From the NCBI RefSeq assembly GCF_044784365.2, contig NZ_CP173065.2: DNA of 64,000 nt, one strand, 5' to 3'. Shown piece by piece: positions 1 to 8,359 of the stretch (the stretch's first letter is position 1; every line of letters begins with the position of its first letter). The position numbers and the translations under genes were made by a program. This DNA comes from Cetobacterium_A somerae (lineage in GTDB: Bacteria; Fusobacteriota; Fusobacteriia; Fusobacteriales; Fusobacteriaceae). The notes below the pieces were generated by a model. It saw nothing but the letters and a program-made list of their open reading frames with translations. It made no database searches and was not told the DNA's origin.

Positions 1-2
1 AA

Positions 3-1442
3 GATGAGGAAGGGTACAATATAAAATCAGAGTTAAAAGATGAGTTCCTATTTTTTACTAAAAACGGAGATACAAAAAGAGGAGAATACTTAACGTTAAA
101 CAATGACATAGTAAGAGTTATGAGACAATTTATGAATAAGCCAAAAGAGTATTATATTTATAAAGTTGGAAATTGTGATTGTGAATTTAGAGAGAATAAC
201 GAAGAAAAAATACAAGAAAATTTAAGAAAGTATTATTCTTTCTTTAAAGATGGAAAAATGCAACTTTCAAGTAGTGGAAAGCTATTAAAAGAATCAAAAA
301 ATAATATGAAAAAATATTGCAATATTCATGAGTATTATGAAGGAATAAAAGATTTAGAGTTTTTAAAAACAGAAACAATGGGATTATTTTTGTTTCTTTT
401 TAAAGATGAATATTTAAATGATGAATTTATAAGATCAAGCAACTTGAAAGCTATAGTAAAAGGATTTTTAGATGGAAGCATCATAAAAAGCGAAGATAAT
501 ACATATATAAGCCTTTATTTAAATTATTTAAAGGGTATAAAAAATGTAGGTAAATCGAATGATGAAATAAAAAGAGGATTAGCAACAATAAGTAAAATTT
601 TATCAGAATTTCCAGATGATGGATTTGTGTCTATAGATAATATAATAAAAAGTATACTTTATAGAGATGAGTTTATAGAAATAATCGATTTAGAATCAGC
701 TTTCGCAACATTATATATTAATGAAGCAAACTATGAGAGAACAAAAATAGTAGGATATGATAAGTATTTAGCCTATGTTGTTGAACCATTTGTAAAATCA
801 GTATTTTTTATCTTAGCATCATTGGGAGTTTTAGAGATTTGCTATGAAAAACCATCATCAGCAAATTCATTATATTTAAAAAACGGATATTTAAGTAAAT
901 ATGATGGAATAAAGTATGTTAAATTTACAGAATTAGGTAGATATATATTTGATAGAGTGTTAACATATGATTTTAAAGTTTTAGAGGATGAAGGAAAAAT
1001 TGTTTTAGATGAAGATAGATTAATTGTTACTGTTATAGGTGAAAGTCCTCTTAGAATGATGACTTTAGAAAAACTTGGTAATAAAATAGCACCAAATAAA
1101 TTTAAAATATCTGAAGAGACTTTGACAAAAGGTTTGGAAAATTTAAATGAGGTCCATGGTAAGATACAAGAGTTTAAAGAAAAAATAACTAATGATTTAC
1201 CAATGAATTGGAATAGATTTTTTGGAGATGTTATTGAAAAAACAGAGTTAATTACACATGTTCCTGATTATAAAGTTTTAAAACTAAAAAACGATAAAGA
1301 GTTATTATCAGCAATAACAAAGGATAAAAGATTCAAACCATTAATCTTAAAAGGTGAAGATCTTCACATAATGGTAAAAAAGGAAAATTTAGACGAAGTA
1401 TCAGGTTTATTTAAAGAATATGGATACTTTGTGAACTTATAA
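3..1442 (+). CDS. Unknown protein, 5' end outside window
   Basis: The reading frame is open through the left edge, so the gene begins upstream; the ATG at 120 is internal. At least 479 residues are visible, charged and mostly helical, with no signal peptide or membrane segment. I do not recognise a family. The last ~150 residues (a beta-rich stretch, a helical block, then a closing strand-helix) weakly resemble the XPB/Ssl2-like helicase-associated domain, but no helicase motif is visible here; an N-terminal enzymatic domain could lie outside the window. A strong terminator follows, so this is the end of its transcription unit. Confidence 0.7.
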   Translation, partial: DEEGYNIKSELKDEFLFFTKNGDTKRGEYLTLNNDIVRVMRQFMNKPKEYYIYKVGNCDCEFRENNEEKIQENLRKYYSFFKDGKMQLSSSGKLLKESKNNMKKYCNIHEYYEGIKDLEFLKTETMGLFLFLFKDEYLNDEFIRSSNLKAIVKGFLDGSIIKSEDNTYISLYLNYLKGIKNVGKSNDEIKRGLATISKILSEFPDDGFVSIDNIIKSILYRDEFIEIIDLESAFATLYINEANYERTKIVGYDKYLAYVVEPFVKSVFFILASLGVLEICYEKPSSANSLYLKNGYLSKYDGIKYVKFTELGRYIFDRVLTYDFKVLEDEGKIVLDEDRLIVTVIGESPLRMMTLEKLGNKIAPNKFKISEETLTKGLENLNEVHGKIQEFKEKITNDLPMNWNRFFGDVIEKTELITHVPDYKVLKLKNDKELLSAITKDKRFKPLILKGEDLHIMVKKENLDEVSGLFKEYGYFVNL

Positions 1443-1483
1443 AAAATAGGATAAAGCTAAAAATAGCTTTATCCTATTTTTTT
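1441..1483 (+). terminator. Intrinsic terminator after the unknown gene
   Basis: Long stem of about 17 bp (AATAGGATAAAGCT paired with AGCTTTATCCTATT) with a short A-rich loop and a run of seven T. It starts directly after the TAA stop codon. Confidence 0.9.
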
Positions 1484-1512
1484 AAAAACAGATGTAAAGA
1501 GTTGTAAAAATG

Positions 1513-1521
1513 TGGTAAAAT
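1513..1521 (+). promoter_or_regulatory. Probable extended -10 promoter of ogg
   Basis: TGGTAAAAT (TGN plus a TAAAAT hexamer) lies about 30 bases before the ogg start and just after a terminator. No good -35 element is visible, so this is a weak-to-moderate prediction. Confidence 0.45.
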
Positions 1522-1553
1522 TAAAGTACGAATAATTTTAGGAGGTATGTTTT

Positions 1554-2207
1554 ATGAAGAATGCCTATTTTTATGAAGTACAAAAAATATATGAAAATAT
1601 AAGAAGTAGAATAGAAGAAAGATTAGATGAGTATAGAAAAATATGGAGAGATGGAGACAATAAAGATATCTTTTGTGAATTGGCTTTTTGTATTTTAACT
1701 CCACAATCTAAAGCTAGAAATGCATGGAAAGCAATAAGTGAGTTAAGAGATAATAAGCTTTTATTTACAGGAAGTGAAGAGGAGATGCTTCCATTTTTAA
1801 ATATTGTTCGTTTTAATAGAACTAAAGCTAAAAATCTTTATATACTTAGAAAGCAAATGACAGATGAGAATGGGAAATTTATAACAAAAGATTTTTTTTC
1901 AACATTTAATTCAGCATTTGAAATGAGAGAGTGGATTGTAAAAAATATAAGAGGAATGTCATATAAAGAAGCTAGTCATTTTTTAAGAAATGTTGGTTTT
2001 GGTCAAGAATTAGCAATTTTAGATAGACATATTTTAAAAAATCTAGCGGCTTTAGATGTGATAAAAGAAGTTCCTAAAACAGTGACTCCTAAGTTATACA
2101 AAGAGATAGAGGAGAAATTAAAAGAATATTGTAAAGAGATAGATATTCCTATGGAGAATATAGATTTATTATTATGGTATTTAGAAGCTAAAGATATATT
2201 TAAATAA
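1554..2207 (+). CDS. ogg: N-glycosylase/DNA lyase, Ogg2-like
   Basis: Base-excision repair enzyme expected to remove 8-oxoguanine and nick the abasic site by its lyase activity. The 217 residues match the short archaeal-type OGG family in length. The helix-hairpin-helix/GPD core lies at about residues 133-166: GMSYKEASHFLRNVGFG carries the expected catalytic lysine (K139) and AILDRHIL the catalytic aspartate. The C-terminus is a long helix with the LLLWYLEA pattern typical of the family. An AGGAGG Shine-Dalgarno sits 8 bases before the ATG. It stands alone between a terminator and the miaB promoter. Family assignment is confident; substrate range is inferred. Confidence 0.85.
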   Translation: MKNAYFYEVQKIYENIRSRIEERLDEYRKIWRDGDNKDIFCELAFCILTPQSKARNAWKAISELRDNKLLFTGSEEEMLPFLNIVRFNRTKAKNLYILRKQMTDENGKFITKDFFSTFNSAFEMREWIVKNIRGMSYKEASHFLRNVGFGQELAILDRHILKNLAALDVIKEVPKTVTPKLYKEIEEKLKEYCKEIDIPMENIDLLLWYLEAKDIFK

Positions 2208-2225
2208 TGTTTAGCTAAAGAATTA

Positions 2226-2255
2226 TTGATAAAAGTTGTACTACTATGGTATAAT
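2226..2255 (+). promoter_or_regulatory. Promoter of the miaB-rho operon
   Basis: TTGATA (2226-2231), 18-base spacer, TATAAT (2250-2255). The -10 is extended (TATGGTATAAT, 2245-2255). Confidence 0.75.
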
Positions 2256-2303
2256 TTTTAACATGTTTAGGTAGTAATTTGTTAAAAATTTGGAGGAAAA
2301 AAA

Positions 2304-3614
2304 TTGAAAAATGCAGTAATAATAACATACGGTTGTCAAATGAATGTCAACGAAAGTGCAAAAATAAAGAGTATCTTACAAAATATGGGATATAATGTAA
2401 TTGAAGATGTATCAGAAGCAGATGCAGTATTTTTAAATACTTGTACAGTAAGAGAGGGAGCAGCTACTCAAATTTATGGAAAACTTGGAGAGTTAATGGC
2501 TGTTAAAGAGGAGAGAGGAACAATCATAGGAATAACAGGTTGTTTTGCTCAAGAGCAAGGAGAAGAGTTAGCTAAAAAATTCCCAGTAATAGATATTGTA
2601 ATGGGAAATCAAAATATTGGAAAAATTCCAACAGCAATTGAGAAAATAGAATCAGGAGATTTTAAACATGTTATTTATACAGGTGATGAAGATGACTTAC
2701 CACCAAGATTAGATGCAGAGTTTGATTCTAAAAAAACAGCATCAATTCCAATAACATATGGATGTAATAATTTCTGTACTTATTGTATAGTTCCTTACGT
2801 AAGAGGAAGAGAAAGATCTGTTCCAATGCCTCAAATTTTAGATGAAGTTAAAGTTTTTGTGGAAAAAGGATATAGAGAAATTATGTTGCTAGGTCAAAAT
2901 GTAAACTCATATGGAAATGACTTAGAAACTGGAGAGAATTTTGCAGTATTATTAGAGGAAATTTGTAAAATAGATGGAGAATTTTTAGTTAGATTTGTTT
3001 CACCACATCCAAAAGATTTTGGAGATGATGTAATTGATGTTATAGCTAGAAACGAGAAAGTTGCAAGATGTTTACATTTACCACTACAGTCAGGGTCATC
3101 AAGAATACTTAAGTTAATGAATAGAAAATATACTAAAGAGCAGTATATAGAGTTAGCTGAAAAAATAAAATCAAAAATTCCAGGAGTAGCATTAACAGCG
3201 GATATAATAGTAGGATTCCCACATGAAACAGAGGAAGATTTCTTAGATACTTTAGATGTTGTAGATAAAATTGGATTTGAAACTTCATTTATGTTTATGT
3301 ATTCACCTAGAAAAGGTACAGCTGCAGCAAAAATGGATGGTCAATTAGATCAAGAAGTGAAGAAAGAAAGACTTCAAAGACTAATAGATTTACAAAATAG
3401 AAAATCAAAAGAAGCAAGTGATAGCTATAAAGGAAAAGTAGAAAGAGTTTTAGTTGAAGGGCCAAGCAGAAAAAATGAAGAAGTTCTAACAGGAAGAACA
3501 TCAACTAATAAAGTTGTTTTGTTTGCAGGAGATAAAGAGTTAGAAGGAACATTTGTTAATGTAAAAATAAATGAGTGTAAAACATGGTCGCTATACGGAG
3601 AGATAGTAGACTAG
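2304..3614 (+). CDS. miaB: tRNA-2-methylthio-N6-dimethylallyladenosine synthase MiaB
   Basis: Radical-SAM methylthiotransferase that converts i6A37 to ms2i6A37 in tRNAs reading UNN codons. Domain order is classic: N-terminal UPF0004 domain with YGCQMN, NTCTVRE and GCFAQ cysteines binding one [4Fe-4S]; radical-SAM motif CNNFCTYC at residues 154-161 with the SAM-binding core; C-terminal TRAM domain ending near LYGEIVD. Length (436) is normal. The start is TTG with a GGAGG 8 bases upstream; the nearby ATG at 2311 is out of frame. It leads an operon with rho 16 bases downstream. Confidence 0.97.
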   Translation: MKNAVIITYGCQMNVNESAKIKSILQNMGYNVIEDVSEADAVFLNTCTVREGAATQIYGKLGELMAVKEERGTIIGITGCFAQEQGEELAKKFPVIDIVMGNQNIGKIPTAIEKIESGDFKHVIYTGDEDDLPPRLDAEFDSKKTASIPITYGCNNFCTYCIVPYVRGRERSVPMPQILDEVKVFVEKGYREIMLLGQNVNSYGNDLETGENFAVLLEEICKIDGEFLVRFVSPHPKDFGDDVIDVIARNEKVARCLHLPLQSGSSRILKLMNRKYTKEQYIELAEKIKSKIPGVALTADIIVGFPHETEEDFLDTLDVVDKIGFETSFMFMYSPRKGTAAAKMDGQLDQEVKKERLQRLIDLQNRKSKEASDSYKGKVERVLVEGPSRKNEEVLTGRTSTNKVVLFAGDKELEGTFVNVKINECKTWSLYGEIVD

Positions 3615-3630
3615 TAACCTTGGAGGTACA

Positions 3631-4878
3631 ATGGAGAAGTTAGAAAATTTTTTGCTAAAAGAGTTACAAGAGATTGCTAGACAAATGGATATTGATTATT
3701 CAAGTAGAACTAAAAAAGCAGAGATTGTAGAATTAATAAATGAGGCAATAGATGCTAAAGAAGGTATGCATTTAGCTTGGGGAAATCTTGAAGTAATGGC
3801 TGATGGATATGGTTTTTTGAGAAATACAAATGTTGAAAAAGATGTCTATGTATCAGCTTCACAAATAAGAAAATTTAAATTAAGGACTGAAGATTTTGTA
3901 TTAGGTGAAGTAAGAGAAGCTGTTCAAGGTGAAAATAACTATGGACTTAGAAAAGTTCTTTTAATAAATAATGGAAGTATTCAAGAGGCTGAGTCAAGAA
4001 TACCATTTGATGAGTTAATACCTGCTTATCCAACAGAACAGTTAAAATTAGAAACAGATGCAAAAAATATCTCTGGTAGAATAATAGATTTAATTGCACC
4101 GATAGGATTAGGACAAAGAGGGTTAATAGTAGCACCACCAAAAGCTGGTAAAACAGTACTGATTAGCAATATCGCAAACTCTATAATAGAGAATAATAAA
4201 GACATAGAAGTTTGGATTCTTTTAATAGATGAAAGACCAGAGGAAGTTACAGATATAAAAGAAACTGTAAAAGGGGCACAAGTTTATGCTTCTACTTTTG
4301 ATGATGATCCAAGAAATCATATAAAAGTTACTGAATCTCTTTTAGAAAGAGCGAAAAGAAAGATTGAAAATGGTGAGAATATAGTTATCTTGATGGATTC
4401 CTTAACAAGATTAGCTAGAGCATATAATATAGTAATACCATCAAGTGGAAAATTAATTTCAGGTGGAATTGATCCAACCGCTTTATACTATCCGAAGAAG
4501 TTCTTTGGATCAGCAAGAAATATAAGAAATGGTGGAAGTTTAACTATTTTAGCAACAGCTTTAATCGATACTGGAAGTAAAATGGATGATGTTATATACG
4601 AGGAGTTTAAAGGAACAGGTAACTTAGATATACATTTAGATAGAAACTTAGCAGAACTTAGAATATACCCATCTATAGATATTCAAAAATCTGGAACTAG
4701 AAAAGAGGAGCTTTTAATAGGGAAAAAGAAATTAGATTCTATTTGGAATATAAGAAGATATCTATCATCCTTAGATAAAGCTACTGCAACGAAAAAGTTA
4801 ATTGATACTATTTCATCAACTGAAAGCAATGATAAACTTATAGAAATGTATGAGAAGTCTTTTGCAAGGGGGAAATAG
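3631..4878 (+). CDS. rho: Transcription termination factor Rho
   Basis: Hexameric RNA-dependent ATPase that ends transcription at Rho sites. Residues 1-40 form the SAP-like N-terminal domain, followed by the RNA-binding cold-shock fold containing the GYGFLR motif (about residues 60-66), then the RecA-type ATPase: Walker A APPKAGKT near 168-176, Walker B VILMDSLTRLARAYN, and the Q-loop/R-loop region with GGIDPTALYYPKKFFGSARN. Length 415 is normal; no Gram-positive-type insertion is present. A GGAGG lies 5 bases before the ATG. Its TAG stop shares its G with the GTG start of the next gene, suggesting coupled translation. Confidence 0.98.
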   Translation: MEKLENFLLKELQEIARQMDIDYSSRTKKAEIVELINEAIDAKEGMHLAWGNLEVMADGYGFLRNTNVEKDVYVSASQIRKFKLRTEDFVLGEVREAVQGENNYGLRKVLLINNGSIQEAESRIPFDELIPAYPTEQLKLETDAKNISGRIIDLIAPIGLGQRGLIVAPPKAGKTVLISNIANSIIENNKDIEVWILLIDERPEEVTDIKETVKGAQVYASTFDDDPRNHIKVTESLLERAKRKIENGENIVILMDSLTRLARAYNIVIPSSGKLISGGIDPTALYYPKKFFGSARNIRNGGSLTILATALIDTGSKMDDVIYEEFKGTGNLDIHLDRNLAELRIYPSIDIQKSGTRKEELLIGKKKLDSIWNIRRYLSSLDKATATKKLIDTISSTESNDKLIEMYEKSFARGK

Positions 4879-5891
4879 TGAAAGAGATATTTAAAATATT
4901 TGCTATAATAATAGCAGCATTTATAGCTATGTTAATATTAGTTTTTAAACCTTATAAATCAGAAGTAGTAGATTTAAAAAAGTTTACAGAATATTATTCA
5001 GAGACAACTACTGTTGAAGATGGTGGTGGATTTGAACTTGTTGATGGCAATTTTTATACAATAGAAAAAGAGTATAAAATAGGCGAAGATGAATCGATAG
5101 AAGGAGTTCCTCTTGAAGATTTAGATTTAAAGCAAGCATACGAAATCCCAAAGCTAGAAAGTTATGTAGTCGCTAGTGGAGATACTTTAGGTGGAATAGC
5201 AGATAAAAATGGAATATCTTTAGAGGTTTTAAAGGCTAATAATCCAGGAATTTCCAATAATTTAAAAGCAGGACAAAAAATAAAAATCGTGAAATCTAAT
5301 GGTGTTTTTTATAAAGTTAGAAGAGGAGATTCCCTTTTTAAAATAGCACTAGCTTATAAAATAGATGTAGATGATTTAAGAAAATATAATAATTTAAGAA
5401 ATGATAATATAAGAGTTGGAGAAGAGCTGTTTATATATAATCCAAGTGAAGAGAGTTTGAAAAGATTAACTCGTAGTGGAAGTGTAAATAGAACAACCGT
5501 ACAGAAAAATTTTACAATGCCAGTAAAATGGGCAGGAGTGACAAGTCCTTTTGGTAAAAGATTCCATCCTGTTTTAAAAAGATATATTCAGCACGCAGGA
5601 GTTGATATGAGAGCAAGGTATGTTCCTTTAATGGCTTCAAAGGATGGAACAGTTGTTTTTGCAGGATATATGACAGGTTATGGAAAAATAATTAAAATAA
5701 ATCATGGCAATGGTTTTGAAACAAGATCAGCTCATCTAGATAAAATGTATGTAAAAACAGGTGATAGAGTTAAAGCTGGTCAAGTTATAGGAAAAACTGG
5801 AATGTCAGGAAGAGTAACAGGACCACATTTACATTTTGAAATTAGAAAGAACGGAAAAGCTAATAATCCAATGAATTATTTAGTTAGATAG
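4878..5891 (+). CDS. LysM-M23 murein endopeptidase, membrane-anchored
   Basis: Cell-wall peptidase of the NlpD/EnvC/MepM type. An N-terminal hydrophobic segment at about residues 5-22 (IFAIIIAAFIAMLILVF) is an uncleaved anchor or signal peptide with no lipobox. Two LysM domains follow (about 93-137, starting YVVASGDTLGGIA, and 143-187, starting YKVRRGDSLFKIA), then a LytM/M23 domain with GKRFHPV, HAGVDM and HLHFEIR, so the zinc ligands (H-x3-D and HxH) are intact and catalysis is plausible. GTG start overlaps the rho stop by one base. It closes the miaB-rho operon and is followed by a terminator. Confidence 0.92.
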   Translation: MKEIFKIFAIIIAAFIAMLILVFKPYKSEVVDLKKFTEYYSETTTVEDGGGFELVDGNFYTIEKEYKIGEDESIEGVPLEDLDLKQAYEIPKLESYVVASGDTLGGIADKNGISLEVLKANNPGISNNLKAGQKIKIVKSNGVFYKVRRGDSLFKIALAYKIDVDDLRKYNNLRNDNIRVGEELFIYNPSEESLKRLTRSGSVNRTTVQKNFTMPVKWAGVTSPFGKRFHPVLKRYIQHAGVDMRARYVPLMASKDGTVVFAGYMTGYGKIIKINHGNGFETRSAHLDKMYVKTGDRVKAGQVIGKTGMSGRVTGPHLHFEIRKNGKANNPMNYLVR

Positions 5892-5917
5892 CCCTAGGAT
5901 TATACTAGGGCTTTTTT
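5891..5917 (+). terminator. Intrinsic terminator of miaB-rho-M23 operon
   Basis: GCCCTAG / CTAGGGC stem with a 7-base loop and TTTTTT tail; the first stem base is the last base of the stop codon. Confidence 0.9.
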
Positions 5918-5938
5918 AAATTTTACGAGAGGTGAAAA

Positions 5939-6988
5939 ATGAGAGATTCTAAAGTTGTAAAAGTTGGAAATATATTGATTGGTGGTGGAAATGATATTAT
6001 TATTCAATCGATGACAAATACTCCGACAACAGATGTAGAAAAAACAGTTAATCAAATAAAAAAGCTTCAAGAAGAAGGGTGTCAATTAGTCAGAGTTACA
6101 GTTAATACAGAAGAAGCTGCGAAAAAAATAAAGGAAATAAAAGAGAAAATAGATATACCATTAGTAGCTGATATACATTTTGATTATAGATTAGCGTTAT
6201 TAGCTATAGAAAATGGAATTGATAAGTTAAGAATTAATCCAGGGAATATAGGTAGTGATGAAAAGGTTGAAATTGTAGTAAAAAAAGCTATGGAAAAAGG
6301 TGTGCCGATTAGAATAGGTGTAAATTCAGGATCATTAGAAAAAACAATATTGGAAAAATATGGAAAACCAACATCAGATGCAATGGTAGAGAGTGCTTTA
6401 TACCACATGAGACTTTTAGAAAAATTTAATTTTACAGATATAATAATTTCTTTGAAATCGAGTAATGTAAAGATGATGGTTGAAGCCTATAGAAAACTAG
6501 CTAAGTTGTGTAATTATCCTTTGCATTTAGGTGTTACAGAAGCAGGCACAGCATTTCAAGGAACTATAAAATCAGCTATTGGAATAGGTTCTTTATTAGT
6601 TGATGGAATTGGTGATACAATTAGAGTTTCTTTAACAGAAGACCCTGTAGAAGAGATTAAAGTTGCAAAAGAGATATTAAAGGTTTTAGGGCTAAAAGAG
6701 GTTGGTGTAGAGATTGTGTCTTGTCCAACTTGTGGAAGAACTGAGATAGATTTGATAGGACTTGCACATCAAGTAGAAAAAGAGTTTGAAAAAGTAGATA
6801 AAAAAATAAAAATAGCCGTTATGGGGTGCGTTGTAAATGGACCTGGAGAAGCTAAAGAAGCTGACTATGGAGTAGCGGGTGGAAAAGGAGTTGGAGTTTT
6901 ATTTAAAAAAGGTGAGATAATTAAAAAGGTTGATGAAGGGGATATTCTAAAAGAGTTAAAAAAATTAATCGAAGATGATTTTAATTAA
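5939..6988 (+). CDS. ispG: 4-hydroxy-3-methylbut-2-enyl diphosphate synthase IspG
   Basis: Penultimate step of the MEP isoprenoid pathway: reductive ring opening of MEcPP to HMBPP using a [4Fe-4S] cluster. Short bacterial two-domain form (349 residues): TIM barrel starting QSMTNTPTTDV, then the cluster domain with cluster cysteines C262 and C265 (SCPTCGRTE) and C297 (MGCVVNGPGEAKEADYG). GAGGTGA precedes the ATG by 5 bases. It is flanked by a terminator upstream. With ispA at 12383 it indicates isoprenoid synthesis by the MEP route. Confidence 0.97.
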   Translation: MRDSKVVKVGNILIGGGNDIIIQSMTNTPTTDVEKTVNQIKKLQEEGCQLVRVTVNTEEAAKKIKEIKEKIDIPLVADIHFDYRLALLAIENGIDKLRINPGNIGSDEKVEIVVKKAMEKGVPIRIGVNSGSLEKTILEKYGKPTSDAMVESALYHMRLLEKFNFTDIIISLKSSNVKMMVEAYRKLAKLCNYPLHLGVTEAGTAFQGTIKSAIGIGSLLVDGIGDTIRVSLTEDPVEEIKVAKEILKVLGLKEVGVEIVSCPTCGRTEIDLIGLAHQVEKEFEKVDKKIKIAVMGCVVNGPGEAKEADYGVAGGKGVGVLFKKGEIIKKVDEGDILKELKKLIEDDFN

Positions 6989-7046
6989 AACTTTTTTAAG
7001 AATTTTGTAGTCTAAAATTATAAAGCTAAAATAATGAGGTATTTAA

Positions 7047-7499
7047 ATGGATTTTGATCAGATATATAATGAGTATTTTGATAGAATATACTATAAAATA
7101 CTATCAACAGTAAAAAATGCCGAAGATGCCGAAGACATAGCTCAAGAAGTATTCATTAGTGTTTATAAAAATCTTAAAGGCTTTAGAGAAGAGAGCAATA
7201 TTTATACTTGGATTTATAGAATTGCTATAAATAAAACGTATGATTTTTTTAGAAAGAAAAAGCTAAATCTAGAGTTAAATGATGAGATTTTAAGTGTTGA
7301 AAGTAATGAAGACTTTAATATTCCAATCCTTTTAGAGGAGAAATTAAAAGAACTACCTTTCCAGGAGAGAGAGATAGTTGTTTTAAAAGATATATACGGC
7401 TATAAACTGAGGGAGATTGCAGATATGAAAGAAATGAATATATCAACAGTAAAAACGATATACTACAAGGCAATTAAAGACATGGGAGGTGTGATATAA
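7047..7499 (+). CDS. ECF-type RNA polymerase sigma factor
   Basis: Compact sigma-70 family protein of 150 residues with only regions 2 and 4, as in extracytoplasmic-function sigma factors. Region 2 runs from about residue 3 to 70 (NAEDAEDIAQEVFISVYKNL, then TWIYRIAINKTYDFFRKKK for -10 recognition); region 4.2 at about 95-145 (LPFQEREIVVLKDIYGYK, then REIADMKEMNISTVKTIYY) is the -35-binding helix-turn-helix. The stop codon is directly followed by the ATG of a small single-TM protein and then an exported protein, an arrangement typical of a sigma factor with its membrane anti-sigma and periplasmic sensor. Its regulon and whether it is the envelope-stress sigma of fusobacteria are inference. Confidence 0.9.
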   Translation: MDFDQIYNEYFDRIYYKILSTVKNAEDAEDIAQEVFISVYKNLKGFREESNIYTWIYRIAINKTYDFFRKKKLNLELNDEILSVESNEDFNIPILLEEKLKELPFQEREIVVLKDIYGYKLREIADMKEMNISTVKTIYYKAIKDMGGVI

Positions 7500-7826
7500 A
7501 TGGTATCTCCAAAAGAGAGAGTAAGAGCGAATATTTATAAATCATTACTAGAAGAGGAGAAGAAAAGAAATAAAAAAATCTCATTTTTTTCTTTGTCTCT
7601 TTTTGTAGTTGGAGTCTTTACAGGGACATCTTATGATTTAGTTAAAAGAAATATTTCTCCTACAGAGAAGTTAGTGGCTTTAGAAAGTGGAGAGCTACAA
7701 AGAAAAGTTTCAGATAAAAAAGAGATTGGTTTTACAATCGATGATTTATTTCAAGCTGATGAAATAAAAATAAACAAAAGAGATTTTAATACTGAAAATC
7801 TTTTTGTAACAGATCTACAAATTTAG
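7500..7826 (+). CDS. Small single-TM protein, candidate anti-sigma factor
   Basis: Not recognised by sequence. The 108 residues comprise a basic, charged cytoplasmic-looking segment (about 1-26), one hydrophobic segment at about 27-47 (ISFFSLSLFVVGVFTGTSY) and an external tail of about 60 residues. There is no zinc anti-sigma HxxxCxxC motif. The ATG abuts the stop of the ECF sigma gene, so the two are translationally coupled. By position and topology it fits a CnrY-like anti-sigma (short cytoplasmic arm, single TM). This is inference from context; a membrane protein of unrelated function cannot be excluded. Confidence 0.65.
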   Translation: MVSPKERVRANIYKSLLEEEKKRNKKISFFSLSLFVVGVFTGTSYDLVKRNISPTEKLVALESGELQRKVSDKKEIGFTIDDLFQADEIKINKRDFNTENLFVTDLQI

Positions 7827-7837
7827 TGGAGGATTTT

Positions 7838-8248
7838 ATGAAAAAAATAGTGATGGGACTGTTGATACTTGTATTTAGTGTATCAGCCTATGCAACATCG
7901 GGAATAGGGATAGTTAAAGATGACGATTTCAAAGCTGTAGGGGTAAGTCAAGATAATATTGATAGAGTTAAAGTTATAATTGAACAAGCTAGTATTCAAT
8001 ATAAATTAAAAACATTGGATAAAAAAGCATTAGAGATTGAAATTAATAAATATATTTTGGATGGCACAGAAAAAAATCTTGAAAAATTAAATGAATTAGT
8101 AGAGAAGGTTGGACTTTTAGATGCTGAAATTATAAAGGATAGACTGAAGTATCAGATAGAAGTTCAAAAATATATAACAACAGATCAATACTTGAAAGCT
8201 AGAGAGTTATCGTTAAAAAGAATATCACAATCAAGAGAAAAACAATAG
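7838..8248 (+). CDS. Exported helical protein, Spy/ZraP/CnrX-like
   Basis: A 136-residue protein with a clear signal peptide (KKIVMGLLILVFSVSAYA, cleavage before TSG). The mature part is almost entirely helical and charged, with a helical-hairpin look and a motif TTDQYLKAREL near the C-terminus that resembles the LTxxQ motif of the Spy/CpxP/ZraP/CnrX group. I start it at ATG 7838 because the upstream in-frame GTG at 7826 lies in the Shine-Dalgarno GTGGAGG. As third gene behind the sigma factor and the TM protein it may act as periplasmic sensor or chaperone. Homology is suggestive only. Confidence 0.65.
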   Translation: MKKIVMGLLILVFSVSAYATSGIGIVKDDDFKAVGVSQDNIDRVKVIIEQASIQYKLKTLDKKALEIEINKYILDGTEKNLEKLNELVEKVGLLDAEIIKDRLKYQIEVQKYITTDQYLKARELSLKRISQSREKQ

Positions 8249-8250
8249 TT

Positions 8251-8290
8251 AAAAATCTTCTTCCTTAATAATAATGGAAGAAGATTTTTT
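8251..8290 (+). terminator. Intrinsic terminator of the ECF sigma operon
   Basis: 14-bp stem (AAAAATCTTCTTCC with GGAAGAAGATTTTT), 11-base loop, T-rich tail. Confidence 0.9.
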
Positions 8291-8309
8291 ATTTTATTTT
8301 TAAAGTAAG

Positions 8310-8320
8310 TATGGTATAAT
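8310..8320 (+). promoter_or_regulatory. Extended -10 promoter of the prfA operon
   Basis: TATGGTATAAT 40 bases before the prfA start; the -35 region is only T-rich. The same 11-mer precedes miaB and rfaE2. Confidence 0.65.
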
Positions 8321-8359
8321 TTATAAGTTAAAGTATAGATATAAAAAGGAGTGAAGATA

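Noticed and set aside
120..122. ATG 120 as start of the first gene
   Set aside because: The frame is open to the left edge with normal coding sequence and no ribosome site before this ATG, so the gene starts outside the window.
3307..3504. Antisense open frame within miaB (and similar Leu/Phe-rich antisense frames elsewhere)
   Set aside because: Low-complexity Leu/Phe composition is what the reverse strand of AT-rich coding sequence gives; no ribosome site or family match.
7826..7837. Upstream GTG start for the exported helical protein
   Set aside because: The GTG is part of the GTGGAGG ribosome site; ATG 7838 gives a proper signal peptide. The same reasoning rejects earlier GTG/TTG starts for prfA, rpsI, aroF, rpmE and ruvC.
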